DNA of 64,000 nt, taken from positions 1,461,078 through 1,525,077 of the forward strand of contig JAVDOI010000043.1 of assembly GCA_032191485.1 (NCBI GenBank), read 5' to 3'. The notes beneath the pieces were generated by a model, which saw only the letters and a list, made by a program, of their open reading frames with translations, searched no databases and was not told where the DNA came from. This document shows positions 1 through 9,015 of this stretch, piece by piece; position 1 is the first letter of the stretch; every line of letters starts with the position of its first letter. The DNA is from Leptoclinus maculatus (taxonomy: Eukaryota > Chordata > Actinopteri > Perciformes > Stichaeidae). The translations under genes were made by a program, and so were the position numbers.

Positions 1-195
1 ATTATTATATTATACTGAATTGCCTGTGAGGGTGACTAAAATAAGATGTCCTGACATGTTTGTTTAAGTGTTATTTACTGCTTTTTTTCGTGTTGGAATA
101 AATGTTAAATATTTAACTGCAAAGTAGTAATGCGTGTTGAATACCTTCATTTTTTTTGCATTAAATCATTCTGGGATGTTTGCTGAAATTGATTG

Positions 196-243
196 GATGT
201 GGCACAGCCCTACCTAGAACATTTTCCACCAGCCGCCACTGAT
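196..243 (-). repeat. Transposon terminus-like motif (CAGTGGCGGCTGG), inverted
   Basis: Read on the minus strand, this begins CAGTGGCGGCTGGTGG and continues into an AT-rich stretch. It resembles termini of non-autonomous fish DNA elements as I remember them, and it shares CAGTGGCGG with the terminus at 4150. I could not find the partner end. It recurs at the same place in the other copies (for example near 11686, 22566, 33916 and 45273). Confidence 0.3.
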
Positions 244-1173
244 AGCCATACTAATAAGAGCGATATTAATACCAGACAAATAGTATTAATCAAATAAGTG
301 TAACAATAATGATTAGTAAAAGTGGTCTGAATTGAATGAAATAATGGTTATAATACAGTAATCAACAACGTTCACTATGATCTATTTGTTACAGTTACTA
401 AACAGAATTTGATTATGGTTGTTGAAAGAAGAAAGACTGGAGAATGGGGAGAAGCAAGGCAAAACTAGAAACCATGAATTTGACTGTGGGTGCCACTTCC
501 ATTATTTGGTAATGGGGTCAAAACGCCTTACAGCAAAAGCTGTGGTATGTGGACAGACTGTGGCACCAGCACTAAATCCCTCACAATAGAAACTCTCTCA
601 GGCATTGAGGCCAAAAGGTCCAACTGTCAGTTGACGGAGCTCTCAAAGAGGAAACTGCAGGTAACTAAAAAGAAGTGTCAACACTGGTATTATGTCACGT
701 CATGGTCAGGGTAGAGTATAGAGAAGTCCAATATGTCTTCATTTATTTCAGTATGTACACTGTACAAACAAGTCCCACTCATTGTCAAATATACACAGCA
801 TTGTTCAAAAGAGGAGGTCATCTCTGCTTTATGCACACTGTAAACCCAGATTTAGTGCTCATTAATTATGCTTTCATGTTTTATAAAACAGCAGTGTCAT
901 TACTAAATCTATTTAGTTGTTTACACTATTCAGCTGACATATTGAGTGCAATGATCATATTTAGCAGAGATAACTTAGTATGTTACATTTCTGTAAGGGA
1001 GGGGCCCATTTGAAATTCACTCCAATAAGAAAAAGTGCGGTGGCCAGTGCATGGCGAAGGGTCGAAAGGAGTCTGCTCGTCCTGGCTGCTGCGTCCGACC
1101 GCGTAATGTTACTGCAACTGGGTTGTTGAGCTGAAAGTTGAACTAAAAGTTTTCCTATGTTCCGTTTTTACAG
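244..1173. other. No recognised gene; open frames without ATG support
   Basis: Two plus-strand open frames (490-714 and 675-1013) both start at GTG, not ATG, and show no family resemblance or domain. The stretch ends at a pyrimidine-rich splice-acceptor-like TTTTTACAG (1165-1173) that leads into the zinc-finger pseudogene. The same holds for the matching stretches in copies 2-5. Confidence 0.5.
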
Positions 1174-2427
1174 GTTCTTGTGAACATGAAGTGGAAGTAT
1201 TGTGAGTTTATAACTGGGAAAAGGTGTTTCAACATTACAGGCCCATTACATGCCCTTAAGGTCCACTCTAAGATTCACCAGAAAGCTCAAGATGCACAAC
1301 TGTGTGAAACTGCCCACCTTTCACTGTCAGTTATGTGATTTTTCTGCACCCCGCACAGATGAAGTTTTTTCACTCACCTGTGCAGTACATATTTAACAGT
1401 TAATCACAGAGTCCACTGTCTATATAAAGGATGTAACTTTCATACTAATGTGTACTCACTTAATTGTGTACACGTTTAATGCACATAGAGGTAAACAGCA
1501 CAGAACAGACAATTGGAGGATGTTCAAGACAGAAATTCTGTCTCTGGTAGTGTAACTATTGAAATGGCCCAAGAAGAACACGGACCTCCAAATGACGCCA
1601 CTGATTTAGAGGACAGTGCGGATTCCAGTCGGGAAGCTACTGAGGTTCATGATCTGGGGAAACAGTTGGAGCACAACTTAGCAGCTCTTTTTTTTAAAGA
1701 TGCAAACAATCCTTATTTAGTCTTGACATGTGACACTGGAGCATTGACAAAGCTTTCACAACAGACCACGGTCGGTACATGTCCATTATGCATTTGCATT
1801 GTTTTTCGCAGCTGATGTAATGACATGTCACAGAAAGTGCTACTGTAGTAGTTGTGCAATACAATCAAAATTGTGTTTGGTTGGTTCAGCTTTCTCGTTC
1901 ATTTTCTTGTCCATCTAGCTGTGTAACTTGTGTCGTCGCTTTTTCCCCCCAAAAGACTACAGAGCCAGCTGATATTCAACTGTTGTCCTTGGTGACAATC
2001 CCACAGACTTCTACAAACCAGCCTTTGTAAGTAACCTCTTACTTTACCAAACAGCATCTAAAAGGACCATGACAGTATCATTTAGAACTGTCAACATTAT
2101 CTCATGAACCCTGTGAGCATAGTTTTATACAACTAAAGATTACTACTTTGCTCCTTATCACTAGTACAATCTGTCCTCTGAGTCAGTTTCTGTGTGTCCC
2201 TACATCTCAGTCCAGCCTCGTTTAAGATCATCGTTGGAGAAATTGTGATGGACAACATTCAAGACCTGCCAAAAGCTATGTGCCTTCTGTTTGGACTTGC
2301 ATACTAACTGCATCTCAACTACCCCAAGTCTATGACATTCCAGTTCATCCAACAGGTACCTCTCACACTGGGCAGCAGTGAACTAAAACCAAGTTAACAA
2401 ACCTTGAATAACCAGCTCGCAATGTAA
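1174..2427 (+). pseudogene. C2H2 zinc-finger / SAMD3-like gene remnant, copy 1
   Basis: This is a decayed copy of a multicopy fish gene family in which N-terminal C2H2 fingers are joined to a SAMD3-like region. It starts just after an acceptor-like AG. An ATG at 1186 gives MKWKYCEF, then an ALKVHSKIH finger half. The frame then breaks, and the next frame gives FHCQLCDF and a third finger, CLYKGCNFHTNVYS, ending in stops. Residues from 1513 to 1815 (DLGKQLEHNLAALFF) fit the linker. At 2220-2424 the C-terminal block reads MDNIQDLPKAMCLLFGLAY, stop, LHLNYPKSMTFQFIQQ, then LGSSELKP, stop, QTLNNQLAM. At least two frameshifts and several stops rule out a working protein. I assign the family from memory of the motifs; the zinc-finger part is surer than the SAMD3-like label. 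Confidence 0.62.
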
Positions 2428-2549
2428 ATAATGTATGTCAAGTATACTGTGAGAAGCCATGGCTGCTTTAGATTTTTCCATGGCGCACCATGCAGCTGCA
2501 GCTAGGGGGTGAATATAGGTCCGTATATATGAGGTGTCCTCTAAGGAGG

Positions 2550-2569
2550 CCACACACACACACACACAC
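2550..2569. repeat. (CA)n microsatellite, copy 1
   Basis: About ten CA dinucleotides. Equal-looking tracts sit at 13993, 24873, 36223 and 47580 in the other copies. Confidence 0.9.
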
Positions 2570-3379
2570 TCAAAATACGTAAGATGCTGCCATTTAAAAA
2601 TGTTTTAGCAGAGCCTCTGTTTTTCTACCTGTCTGAATGCAAATATTTACATTTCAGTGCGTGTGTATTATTAGGATTGTAGTTTGGTATAGCATCGGAT
2701 TCACACCTTTTTCATAATGCATTCATTTATTCAGGTTTGTCTTACTTTATTTATTTGTCTGTGCACACTCAGAACATTCCTGCTCCTCAAAGGACGCGGC
2801 CGACGTAGACCGCGAAGGCTGGGTCCTCCGATGGATGCAGCTGCTGGATTGGGACACAGCTTTAGTCGGTCTCCCGTACTTCCACGAGGCAGAAGTGCTG
2901 AGGTTAAAAGAACTGTGCTGATACTCTGTTACCCCCTGCTGGACGCTGTGACACGTTGCTCTGAGACCCACATGGCCAAGAGGCTTGTGCTGGTTTTCAG
3001 GAGAACACAGCAGCTGTCTGAATGGATGCACAAAGGGCCACTCCACCAATTTTACATGTCAAAGTAAATTTACTAGTCACGTACTTTTTGGCCTGTAACG
3101 TTTTATAATTACAGGGTTACTTCGAACATGTCTTACCCAATGATGTCGTCAAAGTTATCTCAGATTAAAAATGCCATCATACCTGCCAATATCAGATGGG
3201 TAACGGGTCTCCCTCCCATACATAGGAAAATATGGAAAGTATTTTGTTGTTGTTGTTTTGTGCGTAGGCTAAATACAGTTGACTGTATACATTTGTCCCA
3301 GTCATGTGGAGAAGATCATTTTTTTAGTATCATGGTTCTTATTCCATTGTTGATGTGACCAAAAATACAGTATTATCAC
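2570..3379. other. No recognised gene; one unassigned 116-codon open frame
   Basis: An ATG-started plus-strand frame (2717-3067) and an opposing minus-strand frame (2747-3049) cross a locally GC-rich stretch at about 2790-3050. A third plus-strand frame there reads GWVLRWMQLLDWDTALVGL. It looks exon-like, but I cannot place it in a family and its ends are not defined by clear splice sites. The same block recurs in copies 2-5. A small (TTG)n run lies near 3245. Confidence 0.35.
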
Positions 3380-3765
3380 TTGTCTCAGAATTCAACTTAC
3401 TTTGTTGACAAATTCTTTGCCACGGTCGGTCAGGATACGTTTGGGGCGCCATACTTACAAAAAACCATTATGCACAATGTAACTTCTTCAGCTCTCTTAG
3501 TTCTTAAATGGTAGACTTAAAGCCACTTTGGGAAGTAGTCCACCATGACACAGATGAATATGGAACCATTGTTGGTGCATTTCAGCTTGCCAACAAGATC
3601 CATCCAGACTATTCCGAAGGGTTCAGTCACCGAATGCAAACCAAAGCTTAACACCAACAAGACTTCCATACAACATGTTAAATTGAATGTCTTCATTCAC
3701 CTCTATGGGTTTATACTGAATCTTCTCCTTTATAGAGGTCCTCTTTTTTTGGCAGGCCAACATCT
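3380..3765 (-). pseudogene. GIN1/KRBA2-type integrase core remnant, copy 1
   Basis: A decayed retroviral-type (rve) integrase domain of the kind found in GIN1/KRBA2-like genes and Ginger/Gypsy-related transposons, which normally cut and join DNA with a D-D-E triad. Reading 3765 down to 3380: a CQKKRTSIK segment after the zinc-binding region, then EPFGIVWMDLVGKLK carrying the first Asp, then ICVMVDYFPKW followed by a TAA stop, VYHLRTKRAEEV, and after a one-base frame shift RILTDRGKEFVNK carrying the second Asp. The third catalytic Glu is missing, because the similarity ends at a GTAAGT splice-donor-like site right after FVNK. One stop, one frameshift and the missing Glu make it non-functional. 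Integrase identity is well supported by motif order; the exact subfamily is less sure. Confidence 0.7.
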
Positions 3766-3859
3766 ACATATTGAATAACTCGTGAAAGGAACTCCTCCAA
3801 GCACGCAGAAAAGCAAACAAGGACATAAAATAAAGACTCAACAGTGAAAAACGTAATGT

Positions 3860-3998
3860 CATTTTACATTTCTCCAAAGGATTCCGTACCAGTAAGTCTT
3901 CCTCTGCAAAGCCTAAGTCATCAATGACTGGTTGGGCAGCTGCTGTCAGAAGCATCTGAATGTTTTGAAAATGTTTCTCAACATTTTCACCACTGCAC
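3860..3998 (-). pseudogene. Exon-like fragment upstream of the integrase remnant
   Basis: A minus-strand open stretch reads ENVEKHFQNIQMLLTAAAQP followed by IDDLGFAEEDLLVRNPLEKC. It looks protein-coding (hydrophilic, acidic, no low complexity), but I do not recognise the family. It lies on the same strand as, and about 100 bp upstream of, the integrase remnant, so it may be another exon of that dead gene. Another minus-strand stretch at about 4010-4080 (LKRLDEVVVSATELLES) may belong too. Identical fragments lie at 15303-15441, 26183-26321, 37534-37672 and 48890-49028. Confidence 0.35.
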
Positions 3999-4149
3999 GG
4001 ACTCTAACAGCTCGGTAGCACTAACTACGACTTCATCGAGCCGTTTCAGCGTCGTAGCCTGTGTCATCAGCCGGAGGACATGCATGCACACATGGTAGTG
4101 TTTTGTGGCAATGTGTCTACAATAGTAGAATCACTATGCCACTATATTA

Positions 4150-4190
4150 CAGTGGCGGGCCGTCAGGGCCTGCATAGCCTTCTCTGCTGG
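4150..4190 (+). repeat. CAGTGGCGGGCC-type DNA transposon terminus
   Basis: Starts CAGTGGCGGGCCGTCAGGGC and runs into AT-rich sequence, as in fish DNA-element ends I remember. No matching opposite terminus was found in the unit. The same sequence sits at 15593, 26473, 37824 and 49180. Confidence 0.35.
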
Positions 4191-5353
4191 CCTAAACAGA
4201 ATCACAAAGTTATAGCTATTTTATAATTTAATAATTTTTCTTAAATACACGACATGTATTATAATTTATAAAAATATTTTTCCCATTATCTTATTTTCTC
4301 ATTGCACAGCTACTGTCTTCCTCAGTTGCTCTGCTTCCAGTGCAGCTTGTTTTAAGTAGAGCTTTTATTCAATCAGATTTCACCTCTGTGTCTCTAGGTA
4401 AGAAGAGAGGCCCGAGGCCTGCAGACTCACAAGTGCAGTTTAAGTGAATGGGGACGATATTGTTGATTGTCATAGTGTTCAACCAATCAGATCTTTATGT
4501 AGCACCCCTTCACTCTATAGAGAGTAGACCTAGGTTACCCTTTACACTGGAGGGATAGGGTGTTTGGGTTCGGTATCTCAAGGTAGCTACCACGGTTTAC
4601 CTGATTTGGGTGATTTTTAAATTACCCTCCGAATAAACAAATAAACTGTTAAACATTAGCATTAGATTAAATAACTGACCACAGACAACTGATTTGGGAT
4701 GAAAAAAACATACATGTTTACTGAGTGCTTTTTATAATGGTCAAATAATATTAACCCTTTCGGGGGACAAAAAACAAAACAACAATAACACACGACAGCA
4801 GACTCAGTGTATAAAACAAAGTACTTAACTTTAAACAAATGGGCCCACACACACACTCACTCTCATTAAAATAATAAACGTTGCAGGCCTGTAAGCTCGG
4901 GGCGGTGCTTCCTCCCACGTCCTGATCCTCAGCTGAGCAAAAAACACCAAAAGTCTAAAACCTCAACAGTTCATCTTCAGTCTTGTAGTCCAAAATATTG
5001 TCCAAAATATTGAAAAAACACGTTGACAAACGGAGGTGACGGCAACGGCGATGAAGTCCTCGTCGAAACACACCAACCGTCCTGTCCTGTCAACAGTGAC
5101 GTCCTCTGATCCAGCAACTCACCATAGAACAACTTTTCACAGAAACCCTCGGCAACTTTTACTGATATGAAACAATCAATGTGCCGTGCTGTCCATAGTT
5201 AACCGTTTTGTTATCTAAAACTAAACATTTAAAACAAACTATCTACCCTCGCAGTTCTCTGGCGTTCGTTATATATATCCCTCTCTTCTCTCTCCTCCTT
5301 CCTTCGCGGTTCCCCTTTTTTCCCGCTTCTCCTCTTAACCCCGCCCTCTCCTT
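4191..5353. other. No gene seen; AT-rich then pyrimidine-rich sequence
   Basis: About 4200-4800 is AT-rich with short unsupported open frames. Positions 5265-5350 form a CT-rich tract before a CCAAT-box cluster. The TTAA at 4751-4754 is the exact point where copy 5 is interrupted by the 2.2-kb element. The equivalents in copies 2-4 look the same. Confidence 0.5.
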
Positions 5354-6011
5354 CACCTACGACCAATTAACGTAGGTGGGGCTGAATGACACCCAGAGCA
5401 ACCAATCACAACACATTGCTCAAACTGAAAACACTATCAGTGGGTTTTCCCTTCTTTTTTTTTACTCTGGTAAAATGAATTACCGTTAATATTGTTTTAA
5501 GTTGTTTTCTTCAAAAACCTAACTTATTAACCCCAGGGCTACATTTAGTTTGACATGTTGGGCGTATTATTTGAGTGTCAGAGCCGGCTAGCCCCATACT
5601 AGCCCGCCCACAACTACGTCAGCATTACGTGCATCTCAGTTTTCAGGAGCAGCTCTGCAGTGAGATGCAGCGTGTGCTGTGATTGGTCAGTGGGCGAGCA
5701 CGTGACTATTGTGAAACGAAATTTACAGCAGCGGCTTAGTCTGAGTAGTGAGACTTCAAATTGAAAGATATGCAAGAAATTATGACATTATGGCTCATTG
5801 AGCCATAATTGATTTCTTAACTATTACTGAGCTAAGAGTAATTTGAAATTCATCATGACTTTACTTTTGACTGTTAAGTGTTAACTTGAAGAAGCCTGTC
5901 ATAAATCGTAAGACTACGTAAGCAGCTTCATCCAAGGATTTGGCAATGTTAAGTTGTCGACCATATATGGACCTGGGGGTGGAAGATGCTCGAAGAAATA
6001 AGGTATAAATA
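5354..6011 (+). promoter_or_regulatory. Promoter-like region: CCAAT boxes, E-box, palindrome, TATA box
   Basis: Seen in order: CACCTACG-9 nt-CGTAGGTG, perfect 8-bp arms around a CCAAT (5354-5378); a second CCAAT at 5402; a reversed CCAAT (GATTGGTCAG) at 5681; an E-box CACGTG at 5699-5704; a 23-bp near-palindrome ATTATGGCTCA-T-TGAGCCATAAT at 5787-5809; and a TATAAATA box at 6004-6011, 59 bp before an ATG. The order fits a plus-strand RNA polymerase II promoter for the exon at 6070. Function is inferred only. Copies lie at 16797-17454, 27677-28334 and 39028-39685. Confidence 0.45.
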
Positions 6012-6069
6012 GGAGGATACCACAGAGACAGAGGTTCTGTCTTTTGGTAGGCTTTTTGGTCAGCAGGAG

Positions 6070-6189
6070 ATGATCATGACAGCTGATGAGGAAGTCAAGA
6101 CCATAATCATGGCTAAATCTAACACCGCCACCGCTGCGAGGGCTAGACAAGAAGCATATATGGCAAAATATCGCAGACAAGTTAAATCC
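6070..6189 (+). CDS. Candidate first coding exon (40 codons), copy 1
   Basis: An ATG at 6070 (a second in-frame ATG at 6076) opens a 40-codon frame that is mostly hydrophilic and basic, with an alanine/arginine-rich stretch AARARQEAYMAKYRRQ. It ends exactly at a codon boundary before GTAAGT (6190-6195), a consensus splice donor. A TATA box lies 59 bp upstream of the ATG. TATA, ATG, open frame and donor together make a credible first exon, although I do not recognise the protein. Possible later signals are a GTGAGT donor at 7457, acceptor-like TTTTGCAG ending near 7557 and ATTTGTAG near 7594, and AATAAA at 7759. None of these proves a joined transcript. The frame is intact in all four copies, unlike its pseudogene neighbours. 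Confidence 0.4.
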
Positions 6190-6739
6190 GTAAGTGTTGG
6201 GAAAATGTATAGGCTAATTTTAAGTGCCTCATCACCCCAATCAATCAGATTATATTTATTTAAATGTGCGGCAGTAGGCTTAATGGAATGCATCATCGAA
6301 TGAGATCTTATAGCGAAAATAATGATCTCAACTCTTTCAGAATAAGTAGATAAAACAAGCCCAAAGCGTATCTAATTGATACGAATTAATAGATACTTAT
6401 GAGGATATATGTACTGTATGCGCTTATGTATCATACTATATATGTGTATATACATGTATGTGTAGATTACCATATAGAACTAGGAGTTTGAATATGTGTG
6501 TGTGAATCTGTGGGCGGATCAGTATGTATATTATTCATAATCAGAAATTCAATCAATTGAAACAGTGAAAAGAAATTGTGTGTGATTCTCTCTATTCTTA
6601 TCATGAGTACAATAATGATATGCTATGGTGTACTAATAACACTGTCATATAATTATGAGTGCTTTCAAGCCCCATGTAGTTTAACCAGCCATCAAGAGGA
6701 CATGGGAGCAAGTAAAACCTAAGCACACAAACATGATTC

Positions 6740-7062
6740 AGAATGGTGAGTCCATACAATATGTGCCATGGTAATGTATTGAACACATCCATAAGTTTCT
6801 TAAGCACCAAATAAACTTTACGAACAGCACGGCATGCAGCGGCATCGCCCACACTGTACAATAATGTACCACTCGCAAAACAGCTCAAGGCTCTGATCCA
6901 GTCTGTGAGACGGTCAATGCTCGGCTGTGTGTGGTGTTCACAATGTATGACTCCAGAAGGTCTTGTTAATAAATGATTAATTGTCGGCAGAATCGATAGC
7001 GCTCGTATAGGAAGTCATCATGATGTGATAACGGATCTTGGCGATCTCGGTCCGTGTACGTT
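6740..7062 (-). pseudogene. HARBI1-like Harbinger nuclease N-terminal remnant, copy 1
   Basis: PIF/Harbinger-derived nucleases (HARBI1 family) normally have an N-terminal helical region followed by a DDE nuclease domain. Reading 7062 down to 6740: DRDRQDPLSHHDDFLYERYRF, then CRQ.IIY, a TAA stop, QDLLESYIVNTTHSRALTVSQ, a frameshift, and CFASGTLLYSVGDA..CRAVRKVYL.LKKLMDVF. This order matches the N-terminal part of fish HARBI1-like proteins as I remember them. The catalytic D-D-E part that should follow LMDVF is absent; the sequence after it has no recognisable GAIDCTHI-type motif. A few residues are missing between VGDA and CRAV. The fragment is broken by a stop, a frameshift and truncation. 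Its start runs into one arm of the long inverted repeat. Confidence 0.68.
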
Positions 7063-7157
7063 TTAGTCATCTGTTTTACCGTTACAATACGGACATTTCC
7101 GTATTTTCGTTTCATCGAATGAACGGTAAAACAGACGATCAAAACGTACACGGACCG
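7048..7157. repeat. Long inverted repeat, 36-bp arms with inner hairpin, copy 1
   Basis: The arms 7048-7083 and 7122-7157 are reverse complements with three mismatches. The 38-nt loop contains its own hairpin, AATACGGA-CATT-TCCGTATT. A transcript would fold into one extended stem of about 110 nt. One arm overlaps the start of the HARBI1-like fragment. It may be a small foldback element or a hairpin-RNA source; neither is shown. Confidence 0.85.
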
Positions 7158-7983
7158 ATCTCGATAAAACGCTAATCTAACTAATATCGCTCCTTCATCA
7201 ATGGGATGAGGAAGGGAGATGACATTTCTTCCCGGGGGAGTGGCAAACTTATCCAGCTTCCTTCAGTGAGCCTGCTCTGGAGCAGGTTCACGCTTATTGA
7301 TGTGTTGCTATGGTGATTTTGCCAAACTTGCTTCGAGGAACCGAAAAGCCTGACGTATGTGATCTCATCCTCAAACTTATCCGGCTTACTCAGTTAGCGA
7401 CGTACGAGGAACAGGGCCCTGGCCTCAGTCCATTCTGGCCCCTGTCCTGGTGCTGTGGTGAGTTTCAGACATATTCCTCCTCTTGTTGCCGTCTGACTAC
7501 TTACCCCTTATTTGAGGTGGTAAGTAGTCACAATCTTAAATTGTATTATTTTGCAGCATGGTGTGCCCTTTTAATCTCTGTTTATCATTTGTAGGTTCAC
7601 CTGCTGCTGTTTTGCTGCCTTATTTTGTTTGTTTGTTTTGCTGCCTCCATTTGACCTGTTTTGTCTGTTTTGCTGCCTTATTTTGCCTGGTTTGTCTGCT
7701 TGTTTTACCTCCTTTTTACTTGTTCTGCATGTTTTGATGATTTTCCTTTAATCCTTTAATAAATATGATGTTAATTTTACGAAACACGTCTGTCCAAATA
7801 TCGGTAGTGAATCTGTGTGCCCTTAATACATTCTAAACTATATATTAGGGTCGTTACGTTTATATTTCCCGGGGTGTAAGTCCCCAGGTGGTGTTGTTGG
7901 TTCCCTTTAAATCCCCCCCCCCCCTCCCCCTAAGGCCAAGCTACATGAAGATGTAAAATATAGTTGAAGATTTAAAAAAAAAA
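7158..7983. other. No recognised gene; hairpin, T-rich repeats, AATAAA
   Basis: Contains an open frame at 7310-7594 starting at ATG, not recognised; a GTGAGT donor-like site at 7457; a perfect 12-bp-arm hairpin TGACTACTTACC/GGTAAGTAGTCA (7494-7530); irregular repeats of TTTTGCTGCCT(TATTTTG) at about 7603-7700; AATAAA at 7759-7764; and a C-rich run near 7912-7930. The equivalents are 18601-19350, 29481-30306 and 40832-41656. Copy 2 lacks the part after 19350. Confidence 0.5.
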
Positions 7984-8000
7984 GTTAGGGTTAGGGTTAG
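7984..8000 (+). repeat. Short interstitial TTAGGG run, copy 1
   Basis: About two and a half TTAGGG units. It also occurs at 30307-30323 and 41657-41673, but is deleted from copy 2. It is too short to be a telomere and probably is a chance or relic interstitial repeat. Confidence 0.7.
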
Positions 8001-8222
8001 AAAGTCAAAAGAAAGAAAAGCTGGTAACCTAAACACATCCTGTGTTGCATGCAGCTTGATTCTTTCGAAGTGCAGATGTATTTTGTCACTGCATGAAGAT
8101 ATTCACTTTCTGTTTCACACATGTGGAGGAACCCTCTGCTCTTTGTCACACAATTTGGAACCAATCAGAGCTTCTCATGAAACTACAAAAGTTCAAGTGT
8201 ATCGTCCCCCATTCAGCCTGGC

Positions 8223-8228
8223 TTTATT
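8223..8228 (-). terminator. AATAAA on the minus strand (candidate poly(A) signal for the poly-SIM gene)
   Basis: TTTATT on the plus strand reads AATAAA in the sense of the minus-strand gene. It lies about 790 bp past the gene's stop codon and just beyond the hairpin satellite. It is conserved at 19400-19405, 30546-30551 and 41896-41901. If used, the whole hairpin array would be in the 3' UTR. It has not been tested, and other signals could be used. Confidence 0.4.
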
Positions 8229-8263
8229 TTACACTTCATTTATGTGTGTTCCAATATCTGTCA

Positions 8264-8755
8264 GTTGCACACACCAAGTGTGCAACATCTGATTCAATGA
8301 ATAACTTTTTTACAACATATAGAATCAGTTATCAGATGTTGCACACACCAAGTGTGCAACATCTGATTCAATGAATAACTTTTTTACAACATATAGAATC
8401 AGTTATCGGATGCTGCACACACCAAGTGTGCAACATCTGATTCAATGAATAACTTTTTTACAACATATAGAATCAGTTATCAGATGTTGCACACACCAAG
8501 TGTGCAACATCTGATTCAATGAATAACTTTTTTACAACATATAGAATCAGTTATCAGATGTTGCACACACCAAGTGTGCAACATCTGATTCAATGAATAA
8601 CTTTTTTACAACATATAGAATCAGTTATCGGATGTTGCACACACCAAGTGTGCAACATCTGATTCAATGAATAACTTTTTTACAACATATAGAATCAGTT
8701 ATCGGATGTTGCACACACCAAGTGTGCAACATCTGATTCAATGAATAACTTTTTT
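8264..8755. repeat. 74-bp hairpin satellite, seven units, copy 1
   Basis: Units start at 8264, 8338, 8412, 8486, 8560, 8634 and 8708 (the last partial). Each junction forms a perfect 14-bp stem, CAGATGTTGCACAC-ACCAA-GTGTGCAACATCTG, apart from units with a CGGATG or GCTGCAC variant. A second inverted pair, CTGATTC/GAATCAG, lies inside the unit, so most of the 74 bp can fold. The tract is followed by another hairpin, TGTGTGCACAC-CAA-GTGTGCACACA. Spacing and palindromic structure are unlike microsatellite slippage. Confidence 0.92.
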
Positions 8756-8864
8756 CATGCACACACTTTTTGTGTGCACACCAAGTGTGCACACAACTAA
8801 GAAACGGTCACACAAAAAAGATGGGGCCAGATACTACACAGGTGAGTACTGTTTTGAGTCTTGT

Positions 8865-9015
8865 TGTTGAAGATACGTCGTCTTCGATGCTGACAACCGC
8901 TGACTGAGTCGGTGAAATCGACTCAGGATCCATACTCGAATGTATTGAGTCAGAAGTTGTTGAAGATACGTCGTCTTCGATGCTGACAACCGCTGACTGA
9001 GTTGGTGGAATCGAC
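8865..9015 (-). pseudogene. Leftover SIM-type repeat modules beyond the stop, copy 1
   Basis: Two more copies of the 93-bp coding module lie just downstream of the minus-strand stop codon, but in another frame. They look like the former continuation of the gene, cut off by an 11-nt deletion. The same leftovers lie at 31188-31338 and 42538-42688; copy 2 has lost them. Confidence 0.7.

Noticed and set aside
490..1013. Plus-strand frames of 74 and 112 codons (also in copies 2-5)
   Set aside because: Both start at GTG, overlap, and have no domain or splice support.
3380..3765. A working integrase
   Set aside because: There is a stop codon, a frameshift and no third catalytic residue in any of the five copies.
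5914..6303. Overlapping minus-strand frames opposite the 6070 exon
   Set aside because: Antisense shadows without family resemblance; the TATA, ATG and donor signals favour the plus strand.
7984..8000. TTAGGG repeats as a telomere or fusion point
   Set aside because: There are under three units, inside a tandem unit and lost from one copy. Not enough to suggest a telomere.
8264..8755. CRISPR-like look of regularly spaced palindromic repeats
   Set aside because: Repeat and spacer are both constant, so there are no variable spacers, and the context is a vertebrate genome. It is a satellite.
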